Part shown: one piece after another, positions 7,838 to 17,800 of the stretch
Numbering within the stretch: the first letter of the stretch is position 1
How the letters are laid out: each line of letters opens with the position of its first letter
Assembly (NCBI RefSeq): GCF_027158205.1
Contig: NZ_JAPVLU010000010.1
Span: forward strand, 124,001-188,000
From: Streptomyces sp. H39-S7
GTDB lineage: Bacteria > Actinomycetota > Actinomycetes > Streptomycetales > Streptomycetaceae
Length of the DNA: 64,000 nt
Direction of reading: 5' to 3'
The notes under the pieces: generated by a model
What the model saw: only the letters and a program-made list of their open reading frames with translations
What the model was told of the DNA's origin: nothing
Databases searched by the model: none
Translations under genes and position numbers: made by a program

Positions 7838-8956
7838 TCACCAGTAGCGGCCTTCGATCATCGCTTCCAGGGTGGCGCGGTGCATGATCAGGTCATCCGG
7901 GTCGGCGGGGAGGGCGCGTTCGCCGAAGTGGATCTGGCGGTAGCCGATGCGGAGCATCACGGTGGCGTGCCGGAGGGCCGCGTACAGGGTGTGGAAGTCC
8001 AGGTCGCCGGCGGTGTGGCCGGTCGCGTCGCGGTAGCGGCCGGCGATGGCGTCGCGGGTCATGAAGTCGGGGAGGCCCGGGTAGCCGGTCTGTTCCGTCA
8101 GGTCCTGGAAGAACCGGTGGAGGTAGATCATCCAGCCGAGGTCGAGTTCGCGGGGGCCCAGCGCGGCCATCTCCCAGTCGAGGACCGCCACGGGGTCGAA
8201 GCCCGCGTAGAGGATGTTGCCGATGCGGGCGTCGCCCCAGCTCAGGACGGTGGGGCCGGGGTCCGCCGGCCACAGTTCGCCGAGCCGCTCGAAGGCGCGC
8301 TCGATGAGCGGTGAACGGGAGCGGCCGTCGATGACCCAGTGGTAGTAGTCGCGTTGGGCCGCGACATGGTCGCGCAGGGCGTCGCCGGACGGCCCGGCCA
8401 GGAACGCGACCGACTCGACCGGGACGGTGTGCAGCTCGGCCAGGACGTCGACGGTGGAGCGCTGGAGGTGCTCGCGGTCGGCGGGGTCGGCGTCGTAGAG
8501 CCAGTTCTCGCCGTAGGTGTACGGCATGACGTCGGGCGGTACGCGCCCCTCGACGCGTTCCATGACGAAGAACGGCGCGCCGAGCGGCGCCGGGTCGGTC
8601 TCCAGACAGAGCAGGGCCGGGACGGGTGCCTTGCTGTGCTGGGCGACGGCCTCGATGGTGCGGTACTGGCGCTCCATGTCGTAGACGGGAAAGGCCGCGT
8701 AGGCGTCGGGGTCGGCGGCCAGCCGCAGGACGCAGGGGCGCAGTTGCTGGCGGGCGGTGCCCGTTCTGTGCGGCACGGCGAGGTCGAACAGGACGGTCTC
8801 GCTGGACATGCCGTTGGAGGACGGGATCTGGAAGGTGCGGGTGTGCGCGCCGGGTTCGCGGGCGTGCAGCCAGGCGTCGAGCCGCTGCCGCAGGAGTCGG
8901 GGGTCGCGGGTGCTGGTGGTCAGGAGCGGCGTGGGGGGCGGGGTCGGGCTCGACAC
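7838..8956 (-). CDS. Phosphotransferase (APH/ACAD10-like kinase fold)
   Basis: The 372-residue protein has the aminoglycoside-phosphotransferase fold: VLRLAADPDA near the nucleotide-binding lobe, the catalytic-loop sequence SWGDARIGNILY and the metal-binding AVLDWEMAALG. The first residue of the usual HGD motif is Trp here (WGD), seen in some actinobacterial members. Family relatives phosphorylate small alcohols or aminoglycosides, or act with acyl-CoA dehydrogenases. The GTG at 8956 has AAGGAGG five bases upstream. It lies 146 bp downstream of the DUF7064-like gene in the same direction, so the pair may share a catabolic role. Substrate unknown. Confidence 0.8.
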   Translation of the reverse strand: MSSPTPPPTPLLTTSTRDPRLLRQRLDAWLHAREPGAHTRTFQIPSSNGMSSETVLFDLAVPHRTGTARQQLRPCVLRLAADPDAYAAFPVYDMERQYRTIEAVAQHSKAPVPALLCLETDPAPLGAPFFVMERVEGRVPPDVMPYTYGENWLYDADPADREHLQRSTVDVLAELHTVPVESVAFLAGPSGDALRDHVAAQRDYYHWVIDGRSRSPLIERAFERLGELWPADPGPTVLSWGDARIGNILYAGFDPVAVLDWEMAALGPRELDLGWMIYLHRFFQDLTEQTGYPGLPDFMTRDAIAGRYRDATGHTAGDLDFHTLYAALRHATVMLRIGYRQIHFGERALPADPDDLIMHRATLEAMIEGRYW

Positions 8957-9102
8957 GGTTCCTCCTTGCGGGCCTTGCCGGACAGGGGCTTCGGCTACCC
9001 CCCATTACTTGCCGGGATCGGAGGGGAGTACGCGGGTCTGCTCCAACGGGCGATGGTTCGACGAACGGAAGGTGACGGTCTGGGCGGCGCCGGTGGCACG
9101 GG

Positions 9103-10248
9103 TTACGGCGCCATCGAGTCGAAGCCGGTGAACCCGCTGGGGTCGTGCCGTCCGAAGCTGCCGTGTTCGAAGATTCCGTAGCCGGTCGCGCCGTCCCAGG
9201 TGAAACGGGCCGCGTGGTCGATGACGCCGTACGCCGCCAGCCCCAGACCCGCCGGGTCCGACAGGTCGTACGTACGGCGGTCCAGCCAGCCGCGGCCCTT
9301 CCACTCGCCGTGCTGCCAGTCGCCGGCCGGCGGGTAGCCCGCGCCGACCGCCAGCGGGCTGCCGCCGAGCAGCTCGGCGTGGATCTCGATCGGCTTGCGG
9401 TCGGCTCCGGTGAGGTGGATGACGGCCGACTCGGGGTGCCGGCTGCCGGAGCGGTAGGTGATGTCGACGTGTGCGCGCCCGAGTTGCTGGTCGGGGCGGC
9501 CGGCTTCGGTGGGGTGGACGAGGACGGCGCTGTCGAGGGTGCGGTAGCCGTCGGCGTCCTCCTGGAGGATCACCATGACGAAGCGGTCCTCGAAGCGGAT
9601 CGGGATCCACAGCCAGTGGAAGCCCTCGGTGCGGAACTCCTCGGCGGCCCGGCCGGGCGCCTCGCCGGGGATGGGGCGGACGCCCCAGCTGCGGTCGCGG
9701 GTGGCGGTGAAGCGGCCGCGCTCCACGGTGATCTCCTGGTCGCCGGCACGGATCACGCCGTGGCAACTGCCCGCCTGGCAGAACCGGTTGGCCTCGAGGA
9801 AGAGCCGGTCGCCGGAGTACTGGATGTGGTGCGGCTCCTCGACGGCCGGGAAGTCAGCCTCCCAGACCAGGTCGAAGGAGAGGCTCGAAGCCTCGTCCTC
9901 GTCCTCGCCCGGCTCCTGCTCCTCGCACACCAGCCGCAGTCGCTTGAGCGGTTCCTGGACCTCGATGCGCAGGGGGCCGACCTGCTGCCGCATCCGGTCC
10001 TCGCCGAGCGCGTCCGAGGCCCTGACGGCGATGATCCGGTCGCCCCGCAGGAGCGTCGCGTAGGCGTCGGTGACGCCGAGGTTCGGGTAGACGCCGAGGC
10101 CGGTGATGAGCAGCGCGCCACCCTCGTGGTCGAAGACCTGGAAGATCGACCGGTCGTAGGCGTTGCGGTCGCCGCTGGCGACATGGCGCATGGATCGGGC
10201 GATCTGGTGCACGGGGTACTCGTCCAGCGGAACGGGTCGTTGTGGCAC
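9103..10248 (-). CDS. DUF7064/DUF7065-like protein (lipocalin-like fold expected)
   Basis: The 381-residue protein has a Trp/Gly-rich beta-sheet sequence with motifs such as RDRSWGVRPI and FHWLWIPIRFED, as in DUF7064/DUF7065 proteins distantly related to CrtC-like hydratases. No signal peptide is seen. It is often found with phosphotransferase-family enzymes and acyl-CoA metabolism genes in actinobacteria, which matches its downstream neighbour here. The GTG at 10248 is preceded by GGAGGAG. A TetR-type palindrome sits 31-45 bp upstream of the start. Biochemical role unknown. Confidence 0.7.
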   Translation of the reverse strand: MPQRPVPLDEYPVHQIARSMRHVASGDRNAYDRSIFQVFDHEGGALLITGLGVYPNLGVTDAYATLLRGDRIIAVRASDALGEDRMRQQVGPLRIEVQEPLKRLRLVCEEQEPGEDEDEASSLSFDLVWEADFPAVEEPHHIQYSGDRLFLEANRFCQAGSCHGVIRAGDQEITVERGRFTATRDRSWGVRPIPGEAPGRAAEEFRTEGFHWLWIPIRFEDRFVMVILQEDADGYRTLDSAVLVHPTEAGRPDQQLGRAHVDITYRSGSRHPESAVIHLTGADRKPIEIHAELLGGSPLAVGAGYPPAGDWQHGEWKGRGWLDRRTYDLSDPAGLGLAAYGVIDHAARFTWDGATGYGIFEHGSFGRHDPSGFTGFDSMAP

Positions 10249-10278
10249 GGCCGTCTCCTCCTCGGTGTCGAGAATTCA

Positions 10279-10293
10279 CTGACGGTACGTCAG
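10279..10293. promoter_or_regulatory. TetR-type operator
   Basis: CTGACG-GTA-CGTCAG is a perfect 6+6 inverted repeat, typical of operators bound by TetR regulators of fatty-acid or steroid catabolism in actinobacteria. Its place just upstream of the DUF7064-like gene suggests it controls that gene and perhaps the phosphotransferase. No such TetR gene is adjacent. Confidence 0.6.
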
Positions 10294-10325
10294 CTAATGT
10301 CGCCGGGCCTAGATACGTGCACGGA

Positions 10326-11057
10326 TCACTCGGATTTCGGGCCGGCGGTGTCGGCCGGTGCCCCGGCCTCGTCCGCGATCATCCGCTCGATCGGGTTGGT
10401 GGCGACGCTGCCGATCACCGAAGCGAGGACGATGGAGCCGATCAGCAGGACGGTCGACAGCCAGACCATGGTGGAGACCGGGAGGACGAAGGCCAGCACG
10501 ACCCGCGCGGCGCACTCGGTCAGCAGGCAGGCGCCCCAGATCGTGCTGAACAGCAGCTCCGCGCGGCGGAAGCGGGCGTCCACGGCGGACAGCCGGTCCC
10601 AGGCGCGGACGTTGGCGGGCCTGCCCTTCGTCATGAAGGGCTTCAGTCCCGCGGACATCAGCGGCTTTCCGGTGGCCGCCGCGGCCAGTACGGAGATGCC
10701 CACGACGCTGCTGAGGACCGAGTCCTTGACGATCATCAGGCGCGCGTCGCCGGTGACGAAGCTGAGGACGATGCCCACGAGGTTGACCACCAGGATGATG
10801 CCGGCCAGCCCGTTGAACGACCGGTCGCGCGCCGCCCCGACGACGGTGCGGAGGGCGGGGACGATGCTGCTCAGGATGAGCGACGGGACCAGGCCGACGC
10901 CGAAGCCGTCGCGCAGCAGGTAGTACGAACCGAGCGGTACGGCGATGTCGAGGACGAGCGGCTTCACCATCGTGACCAGCGGGCTCGGATCAGGGTCCGG
11001 CGCGACGGCCCCCGCGCTCCTCGGCCCGGCCTGCGTGTCCTGCTGCACCTGCGTCAT
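10326..11057 (-). CDS. VC0807-like integral membrane protein
   Basis: The 243-residue protein has about six membrane segments arranged as in the VC0807 family (for example DIAVPLGSYYLL, LAGIILVVNLVGIVLSF and MVWLSTVLLIGSIVLAS) with hydrophilic ends. The function of the family is unknown. The ATG at 11057 has GGAGGAG at a good distance. It is downstream of, and in the same direction as, the large flippase-like gene, 131 bp away. Confidence 0.75.
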   Translation of the reverse strand: MTQVQQDTQAGPRSAGAVAPDPDPSPLVTMVKPLVLDIAVPLGSYYLLRDGFGVGLVPSLILSSIVPALRTVVGAARDRSFNGLAGIILVVNLVGIVLSFVTGDARLMIVKDSVLSSVVGISVLAAAATGKPLMSAGLKPFMTKGRPANVRAWDRLSAVDARFRRAELLFSTIWGACLLTECAARVVLAFVLPVSTMVWLSTVLLIGSIVLASVIGSVATNPIERMIADEAGAPADTAGPKSE

Positions 11058-11188
11058 CCCCGGGCTCCTCCGTCAGAACTTCCTGTGGGAGAGCTTCGCG
11101 CGGAGGGGGGCTCGCCCGGCAGAGCCGGATCTCCGGGCTTCCGCAGGACAAATGTCCCGGCGGGCCCGGCCCCTTGCGGCCCGGCCCC

Positions 11189-14038
11189 TTACAGATCGCC
11201 CCGGCGGCTGAGGTAGTTGAAGGAGAGCCAGCCCGGCAGGACCGGGAGCCAGAAGGTGAGGAGGCGGAAGAGCAGCACCGCGGGAGTGGCGATCGTGCCC
11301 GGGAGGCCGGCCGCGATCAGGCCACCGGTGAGGGCGAACTCGACCGCGCCGACACCGCCGGGGGTCGGCGCAGCGGAGCCCAGGGCGTTGCCCGCGAGGA
11401 AGACGACCGCGATCGTCGAGTAGCTGAGGCTGCCGCCGAAGGAGCGTACGCAGGCGTCGAGACAGATGATGAAGGTGACCGTGACCATCAGCGTGCCGCC
11501 GATGCCCGTCAGCAGCTTCGCCGGACGCTGCAGCACGTCGAGCATGCGCGGGATGACCCCCGCGAACAGCGCGCGCACCCGGGTGGAGACGAACTTGCGC
11601 AGGGTGGGGACCGCCGTCCCGACCAGCACCAGCACACCCGCGGTGAGGAGTCCGGCCATGACCGTGCGGGACGGTGACAGGGACGGCGTCTTCTCGGTGC
11701 CGGTGATGTAGCCGAACGTCAGCAGCAGCAGGATGTGCGAGCCGAGACCGACCAGCTGGGACGCGCCGACGCTCGCCACCGCGAGGCCCGGCCGTACGCC
11801 GGTCTTCTGCAGGTAGCGGGTGTTGAGGGCGACGCCGCCGACCGCCGCCGGGGCGACGAGCTTCACGAAGGAGCCGGCGATCTGCGCCATGACCGTCCTG
11901 AACAGCGACAGCCGTTCCGGGACGAAGCCGGCCAGCGCGCAGGCGGCCGCCACGTAACTGAGCGCCGAGCCGAGGACGGCGATCGCCGCCCAGCCCCAGT
12001 TCGCGCGGGAGATCGTGTCGGCGATCGGCACCGAGCTGATCTGGGAGAGCAGGAAGTAAGCGGCGAAGGCACCCGCGATGACGGTGACCAGCGTGCGGGG
12101 CTTGATCCGCTCCAGGCGGACCGGCTCCACGGGGGCCTGCGGCCGGATGAGCAGCACCTGCTGGCGGATCCTGGAGAGCAGATCCTCCTCGCGGGCCTCG
12201 TCCTGGGCCACTTCGATGGCGCGTTTCTCCGCCCGCTTCTCCGCCTTGGTCGAGCCGCGCGAGGGAGCGGCCTCGGCCGCCGAGACGCGCGCCTCCTTGT
12301 CGGCCGCCGACGCGGCGAGCACGGCGTCCCGCTCGCGCTGCGCCCGCTCGCGGTTCAGCTGCTTGAGCTCCGCGCGGGTGGAGCGGCTCAGTGCGATCGG
12401 CTGGAGCAGCGGCAGGGAGTTGGCGACGGCGTCGGGGCCGAGGACGGCGACGGCCGTCTTGACCGCCCGCTCCGGGCCGACGCGCAGCGCGACAGTGGTC
12501 AGCAACTGCGCGATGTCCATCCGCAGCACGATGTCGCCGGCCGCGATCTCACCGCCGCGCAGGTCCGTCAGAAAGACCTTGCCGGAACGATCCACCAGGA
12601 GGGATTCGCCGATCAGCCGCCGGTGCGCGATACGCCGTGACTGGAGCGCCTTGACCTGCTGCCAGGCGTTGGACAGCAGCTCGTAGGTGAGCTCGTCGTC
12701 CGGCAGCGCGTCCAGCCGGCGGCCGCCGATGTGCTCGTAGACGAGCATGACGGCGTCCGGGCCCAGTTCGGAGGTGGCGATCAGCTTCGGTGCGTTGGCC
12801 CCCGCGGCGATGGCGGCGTACGCGAGCAGCGCCTCCTGCTCCAGGGCCTGGCGCAGCGACTGCAGGCTGCGGCGCTGGTTGATACCGCGCAGCGAGATCC
12901 GGCGCCACACCCGGTAGAAGAAGCCGTGCGCCTGCTGCTCGCGGTCCACGACGGTGACGTCGAGCGGCGGCCCGTCCTCCAGCGTGACGAGGTAGCCGCG
13001 GCCGCGCTCGGAGTCGGGGGTCTCCGGGACCTCGTCGTCCGCGCGGCGGGTGGTCAGCGGTGCGAAGCCGACGCGGCGCAGGCCGGCGAGCAGGTTCTGG
13101 CCGGTCGGGCGGACGTTCGGTGAGCCGACCGAGTACAGGGTGCCGTAGGCGACGGTCCAGCCGATCAGCACCGTCACGACGATGGAGAACGGCGTCGTGT
13201 AGCCGCCGACCAGCACCGCGAAGGCGTCCAGCAGCAGCACGAACCACAGCAGCACGCGCCAGCGCGGTCGCCGGGCCATGCCGACGGCCGTCATGTACGC
13301 GATGACCGGCGCCAGGTAGCCGTGCACGGGGTCGGTGATCCCGCCGCCGCCCGGCGCGATCTGGGTCATCGCGGCCCTGATCGGGTCGGGTGCGGCGTTG
13401 GTCACCCACAGGTCGGTGGCGAGCGCCACGCCGTGGGCGAGGACGGCGGCGAGCACGCCGTCGGCGATCCGCAGCCCGTCCCGTTTGATCAGCCGCTCGA
13501 TCGCGAAGGCGACCGGGACGATCAGTACGGCGATGCTCGCGGTGAGGCCGGCGAAGGTGCTCAGCGCGTCGGGCGCGTTGCGCGCGCCTTTCGCGATGTC
13601 CGCCTCGACACCGTTGGTGGTGGCATGGGCGAAACCGGCGATGGCCATGACGACGGCGATGCCGAGCAGGCCGAGCAGGAACCGCATGAGGTCGGCGGGG
13701 CGGTGCACGCGGGCCGCGAGCAGCGGCTCGTCGCTGGAGACGTCTTCGCTGTGGACAACCTCTGACTCGGCGGCTCCGGCGGACGCCTTGGCGGCCGCGG
13801 ATGCTCCGGCGGCTCCGGCCGCTCCGGTGGCTTCGTCGGCTTCACGAGCCTTGGCCGTTTCGGGGTCTACGGGGCCTTCGGGGTCTACGGAGTCTTCTGC
13901 GGCCTTGGTCCGTTCGGCGTCGCCGTCGACTTCCGGTGTCCCTCCGTCGGGCGACGGCACGCCGACGGCGCGTCCGGCCGAAGCGGCCGCCGCGTCCTGG
14001 TCGTGCTGTCCCGCTGCCTCGTCCTGCTCGCTTATCAC
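11189..14038 (-). CDS. Membrane protein with kinase-like middle domain and LPG-synthase-type flippase domain
   Basis: The 949-residue protein has four parts. Residues 1-105 are acidic, Ala-rich and low in complexity. About 115-310 contain five or six membrane segments. About 360-520 resemble a protein-kinase or phosphotransferase fold, with IAHRRLIGESLLVD in the catalytic-loop place and LTDLRGG in the DFG place; the usual catalytic Asp of HxD is replaced, so it may be a pseudokinase. From about 640 to the end is a UPF0104 lipid-flippase domain, as in MprF. It may move or sense a lipid linked to envelope charge or antimicrobial resistance. The GTG start at 14038 has only a weak ribosome-binding site. 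Confidence 0.8.
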   Translation of the reverse strand: MISEQDEAAGQHDQDAAAASAGRAVGVPSPDGGTPEVDGDAERTKAAEDSVDPEGPVDPETAKAREADEATGAAGAAGASAAAKASAGAAESEVVHSEDVSSDEPLLAARVHRPADLMRFLLGLLGIAVVMAIAGFAHATTNGVEADIAKGARNAPDALSTFAGLTASIAVLIVPVAFAIERLIKRDGLRIADGVLAAVLAHGVALATDLWVTNAAPDPIRAAMTQIAPGGGGITDPVHGYLAPVIAYMTAVGMARRPRWRVLLWFVLLLDAFAVLVGGYTTPFSIVVTVLIGWTVAYGTLYSVGSPNVRPTGQNLLAGLRRVGFAPLTTRRADDEVPETPDSERGRGYLVTLEDGPPLDVTVVDREQQAHGFFYRVWRRISLRGINQRRSLQSLRQALEQEALLAYAAIAAGANAPKLIATSELGPDAVMLVYEHIGGRRLDALPDDELTYELLSNAWQQVKALQSRRIAHRRLIGESLLVDRSGKVFLTDLRGGEIAAGDIVLRMDIAQLLTTVALRVGPERAVKTAVAVLGPDAVANSLPLLQPIALSRSTRAELKQLNRERAQRERDAVLAASAADKEARVSAAEAAPSRGSTKAEKRAEKRAIEVAQDEAREEDLLSRIRQQVLLIRPQAPVEPVRLERIKPRTLVTVIAGAFAAYFLLSQISSVPIADTISRANWGWAAIAVLGSALSYVAAACALAGFVPERLSLFRTVMAQIAGSFVKLVAPAAVGGVALNTRYLQKTGVRPGLAVASVGASQLVGLGSHILLLLTFGYITGTEKTPSLSPSRTVMAGLLTAGVLVLVGTAVPTLRKFVSTRVRALFAGVIPRMLDVLQRPAKLLTGIGGTLMVTVTFIICLDACVRSFGGSLSYSTIAVVFLAGNALGSAAPTPGGVGAVEFALTGGLIAAGLPGTIATPAVLLFRLLTFWLPVLPGWLSFNYLSRRGDL

Positions 14039-14118
14039 CTGTCACCCCGCCGACGATGGTGGCATGAGCGGTCCGGGGATGCGCGCTGAACCCCCCGTTG
14101 TCGGTGGTCTGAGGCAGG

Positions 14119-14484
14119 ATGGCTCGGATGAGTGAGCGGACAGACGAGGAGGCCGCGCCCTCCGAATACGCGGAGCGGGTGCTCGAAACCGCCGAGGCCA
14201 TCCCGCCCGGCCGCGTGATGACGTACGGGGACGTCGCCGAGTGGCTCGACGAGGGAGGGCCGCGGCAGGTCGGCCGCATCATGGCGCTGTACGGGGGCGC
14301 CGTGCCGTGGTGGCGCGTGGTGCGTTCCGACGGCCTGCTGCTGCCCGGCCATGAGCTGCGGGCGCTGGCGCACTACCGGGAGGAGGGCACGCCGCTGCGG
14401 GAGGCGGCACGCTCCGCCGAGGGCCATGTGCCGCGCGTCGACATGCGGCGGGCCAGGTGGGACGGCGCGCCCGCCGGAAAGTGA
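14119..14484 (+). CDS. Alkyltransferase-like protein (ATL), MGMT family without the acceptor cysteine
   Basis: The 121-residue protein has the C-terminal MGMT domain: IPPGRVMTYGDVAEWL, then GRIMALYGGAVPWWRVVRSDG. In true O6-alkylguanine transferases the active site reads PCHR; here it is P-W-W-R with Trp64 in place of the acceptor Cys. ATL proteins bind O6-alkylguanine lesions, flip the base out and hand the site to nucleotide-excision repair instead of repairing it. The ATG at 14119 has GAGG four bases before it; a second ATG at 14128 is nearly as good. It is divergent from the flippase gene and upstream of the adnA/adnB repair genes. Confidence 0.88.
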   Translation: MARMSERTDEEAAPSEYAERVLETAEAIPPGRVMTYGDVAEWLDEGGPRQVGRIMALYGGAVPWWRVVRSDGLLLPGHELRALAHYREEGTPLREAARSAEGHVPRVDMRRARWDGAPAGK

Positions 14485-14516
14485 CGACCGGATGCTCACG
14501 CTTCCCAGCTTCGGCC

Positions 14517-14666
14517 ATGGCGGCCCGGAACATGCGGTGGGGCGTCCGTACGGAGTACGTGAACATCTACGCGGATGAGGTGGGCGGGCATGCGGTCGAG
14601 TACGTGACCGACTCCACGCCCGAACACGGGTGGGACTGGCTGCGGCCCGTGTGCCGGAGGGCGTAG
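14517..14666 (+). CDS. Possible 49-residue hypothetical protein
   Basis: A short frame between the ATL gene and adnA has G or C at the third position in about 45 of 49 codons, as in real genes here, and no competing long frame on either strand looks better. It reads MAARNMRWGVRTEY at the start and ends in PVCRRA. There is no convincing ribosome-binding site, and the ATG at 14532 is an alternative start. It may be a real small gene or a decayed fragment. Bases 14667-14823 after it hold nothing I recognise. Confidence 0.35.
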   Translation: MAARNMRWGVRTEYVNIYADEVGGHAVEYVTDSTPEHGWDWLRPVCRRA

Positions 14667-14823
14667 CGTCGACAGCCGGCCGCACCGGCCGCACCGGCGC
14701 CACCGTCCGGAGCAGCGGACAGCCGCGGCGCCCGGGCAACCCGCTCCCCTCGGAGCACGCGGAACACCCGTTCGACACGAAGCACCCGAGCCACCCACAG
14801 CACCGACGGAACCGGCGAACCAC

Positions 14824-17800
14824 GTGACCTCCTCCTCCCTCCGACCGGCGCACCGCGCGCCGCACCGGGGGATCGACACGGGCACCGGCGCCTACCGTCT
14901 GCTGCGGACCCCGCCCGAGCGGACCGCGCCTCCTGTTCTGGACGCGTCACAGCGCGCGGTGGTTGAGCACCGGTCGGGACCGCTGCTGGTCCTCGCGGGA
15001 CCGGGCACCGGCAAGACCACGACCCTCGTCGAGGCGGTCGCCGAACGGGTACGGCTCGGTACCGCCCCCGAGCGGATCCTCGTCCTGACGTTCAGCCGCA
15101 AGGCGGCCGTCGAGCTCCGGGACCGGATGGCCGCCCGCATGGGGGGCACGGCCACCGCGCAGGCGACGACGTTCCACTCCTTCTGCTACGCCCTGCTCCG
15201 CGCGCACCAGGACCCCGAACTCTTCGCCGACCCGCTGCGGCTGCTGTCCGGGCCCGAGCAGGACGTCGTCGTCCGTGAGCTGCTGACGGGACAGACCGCG
15301 CTGGAGAAGGACGGGCGCGGCCGGATCCGCTGGCCCGACGACCTGCGGGCCGCGCGCACCACCCGCGGCTTCGCGGACGAGGTGCGCGCCGTGCTCGCGC
15401 GCAGCCGGGAGCTGGGCCTGGGGCCGGCGGCGCTGCAGGACTTCGCCCGGCGGATCGGCCGCCCGGACTGGTCGGCGGCGGCGTCCTTCCTCGCCGAGTA
15501 CCTGGACGTGCTCGACCTCCAGGGCGTCCTGGACTACGCGGAGCTCCTGCACCGGGCGGTGCTGCTCGCCGAGCGCCCGGAGGTCTTCGAAGCCCTGGCC
15601 GGGCAGTACGACGCGGTCTTCGTCGACGAGTACCAGGACACCGATCCGGCGCAGGTCCGGCTGCTGCGCGCGCTGGCCGGCCAGGGCCGCACCCTCGTCG
15701 CCTTCGGTGACCCGGACCAGTCGATCTACGCCTTCCGAGGTGCCGACGTGAACGGCATCCTCGAATTCCCCGACGCCTTTCCGCGCCGTGACGGACGTCC
15801 CGCCCCCGTGCACGTCCTCACCGTCTCGCGCCGCGCCGGGGCGGCCCTGCTGGACGCCACCCGCCTCGTCACCCGCCGGATGTCGCTGCCGCGGCTGCCG
15901 TCCGCGGCCGTCCGCGCCCACCGCGAGCTGGCGGCGGTCCGGGACGGCGGCACGGTCGCCGTCCGCACGTACCCGTTGGCGGGCGCCGAGCTCGAAGGCA
16001 TCGCCGACACGCTGCGCCGCGCCCATCTGGAGGACGGCGTCCCGTGGCGCGACATGGCCGTCCTGGTCCGCGCGGGCGCGCGCTCCATCCCGGGGCTGCG
16101 ACGGGCGCTGACCTCCGCCGGTGTCCCCGTCGAGATAGACGGTGACGACCTGCCCCTCCGGCACGAACCCGCCGTCGCCCCGCTCCTGCTCGCGCTGCGC
16201 GTCGCCGCCGCGGGCGCGCAGGAGGGCCCCGTCGTGCCCGCGCAGACCCGGTCCGGCGAACTGGAGGAGCCGACGGAGTCGGACGAACCCCCGGAGGCCG
16301 GAGACGGCGAGGCCCCGGAGCCCGACGCGCCCGACCCCGGCTCCGACCCCGACCCCGACCCCGGTTCCGTGAGCGTCGAGGACGCGATCACGCTGCTGAC
16401 GTCACCTCTCGGCGGCATGGACGCCGCCGACCTGCGCCGCCTCGGGCGGGCCCTGCGGGAGGAGGAGCGGGCCGCGGGCCGCACCGTGCCACGGCCCTCC
16501 GATCTGCTGATCGCGGAGGCGCTGGGGGAGCCGGAGCGACTGGTGGCGCACGACCCGGCGTACGCGCGCGGCGCGCAGCGGCTCGGGCTGCTGCTGCGCA
16601 AGGCGCGGGAGCTCTTGGCGGGCGGCGGCACCGCGGAGCAGGCGCTGTGGGAGCTGTGGGACGGATCGACGTGGCCGCAGCGGCTGGAACGGTCGGCGAC
16701 GCGCGGCGGAACGGCCGGGCGGAACGCGGACCGGGACCTGGACGCCGTGTGCGCGCTGTTCGAGACGGCGGCGCGCGCCGAGGAGCGGACCGGCGGCCGC
16801 GGCGCGCTGAACTTCCTGGAGGAGCTGGACGCGCAGGACATCGCCGCCGACACGCTGAGCCGCCGGGCCGTCCGTACCGACGCCGTACGCCTGATGACCG
16901 CGCACCGGTCCAAGGGCCTGGAGTGGCGGCTGGTGGTGGTCGCAGGGGTGCAGGAGGGCCTCTGGCCCGACCTGCGCCGCCGGGGTTCGCTGCTCGAGGC
17001 CGACCGGATCGGCCGCGACGGACTCGCGGAACCGCTCACCCCGGCCGCGCTGCTGGCCGAGGAGCGGCGGCTGTTCTACGTCGCGGCGACCCGCGCCAAG
17101 GAGCGGCTGGTCGTCACCGCGGTCAAGGCGGCGGCCGACGACGGCGACCAGCCGTCCCGCTTCCTGACCGAGCTCGGCGTCGAGCCGCAGGACGTCACCC
17201 ATCGCGCGCGCCGTCCGCTGGCCGTCTCCGCGCTCGTCGCGGAGCTGCGCGCGACCACCGTCGACCCGGCCGCGTCCCCGGCGCTGCGCGAGGCCGCCGC
17301 GCTGCGGCTGGCCCGGCTCGCCTCGCTGAACGACGCCGGGCACGCGCTCGTACCGTCCGCGCACCCCGACCGCTGGTGGGGCCTGTACGAGCCGACGCGC
17401 TCGACGGTTCCGCTGCGCGACCGCGACCAGCCGGTGGCGCTGTCGGGCAGCGCGCTGGACCAGCTCGCCAACACCTGCTCGCTGCAGTGGTTCCTCGGCC
17501 GAGAGGTGAAGGCGGAGCCGCCGTCGACCGCCGCGCAGGGCTTCGGCAACGTCGTGCACGTGCTGGCCGACGAGGTCGCCTCGGGACGGACCCCCGCCGA
17601 CCTGGACGTGCTGATGGCCCGGCTGGACTCGGTCTGGGACGCCCTGGCCTTCGACGCGCCCTGGAAGTCCCTCCAGGAGAAACGGAACGCGCGGGACGCG
17701 CTGGAGCGCTTCCTGCACTGGCACGTGATGGAGCGCGGCCGCACCTCCGTCGCCACGGAGCACGGCTTCGACGTCGTCCTCGAAGCCGGCGAGGTGCAGG

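Noticed and set aside
14035..14865. Long open frames on the minus strand across the ATL gene and the gap before adnA
   Set aside because: They are frame shadows expected at this G+C content; they lack ribosome-binding sites and family motifs.
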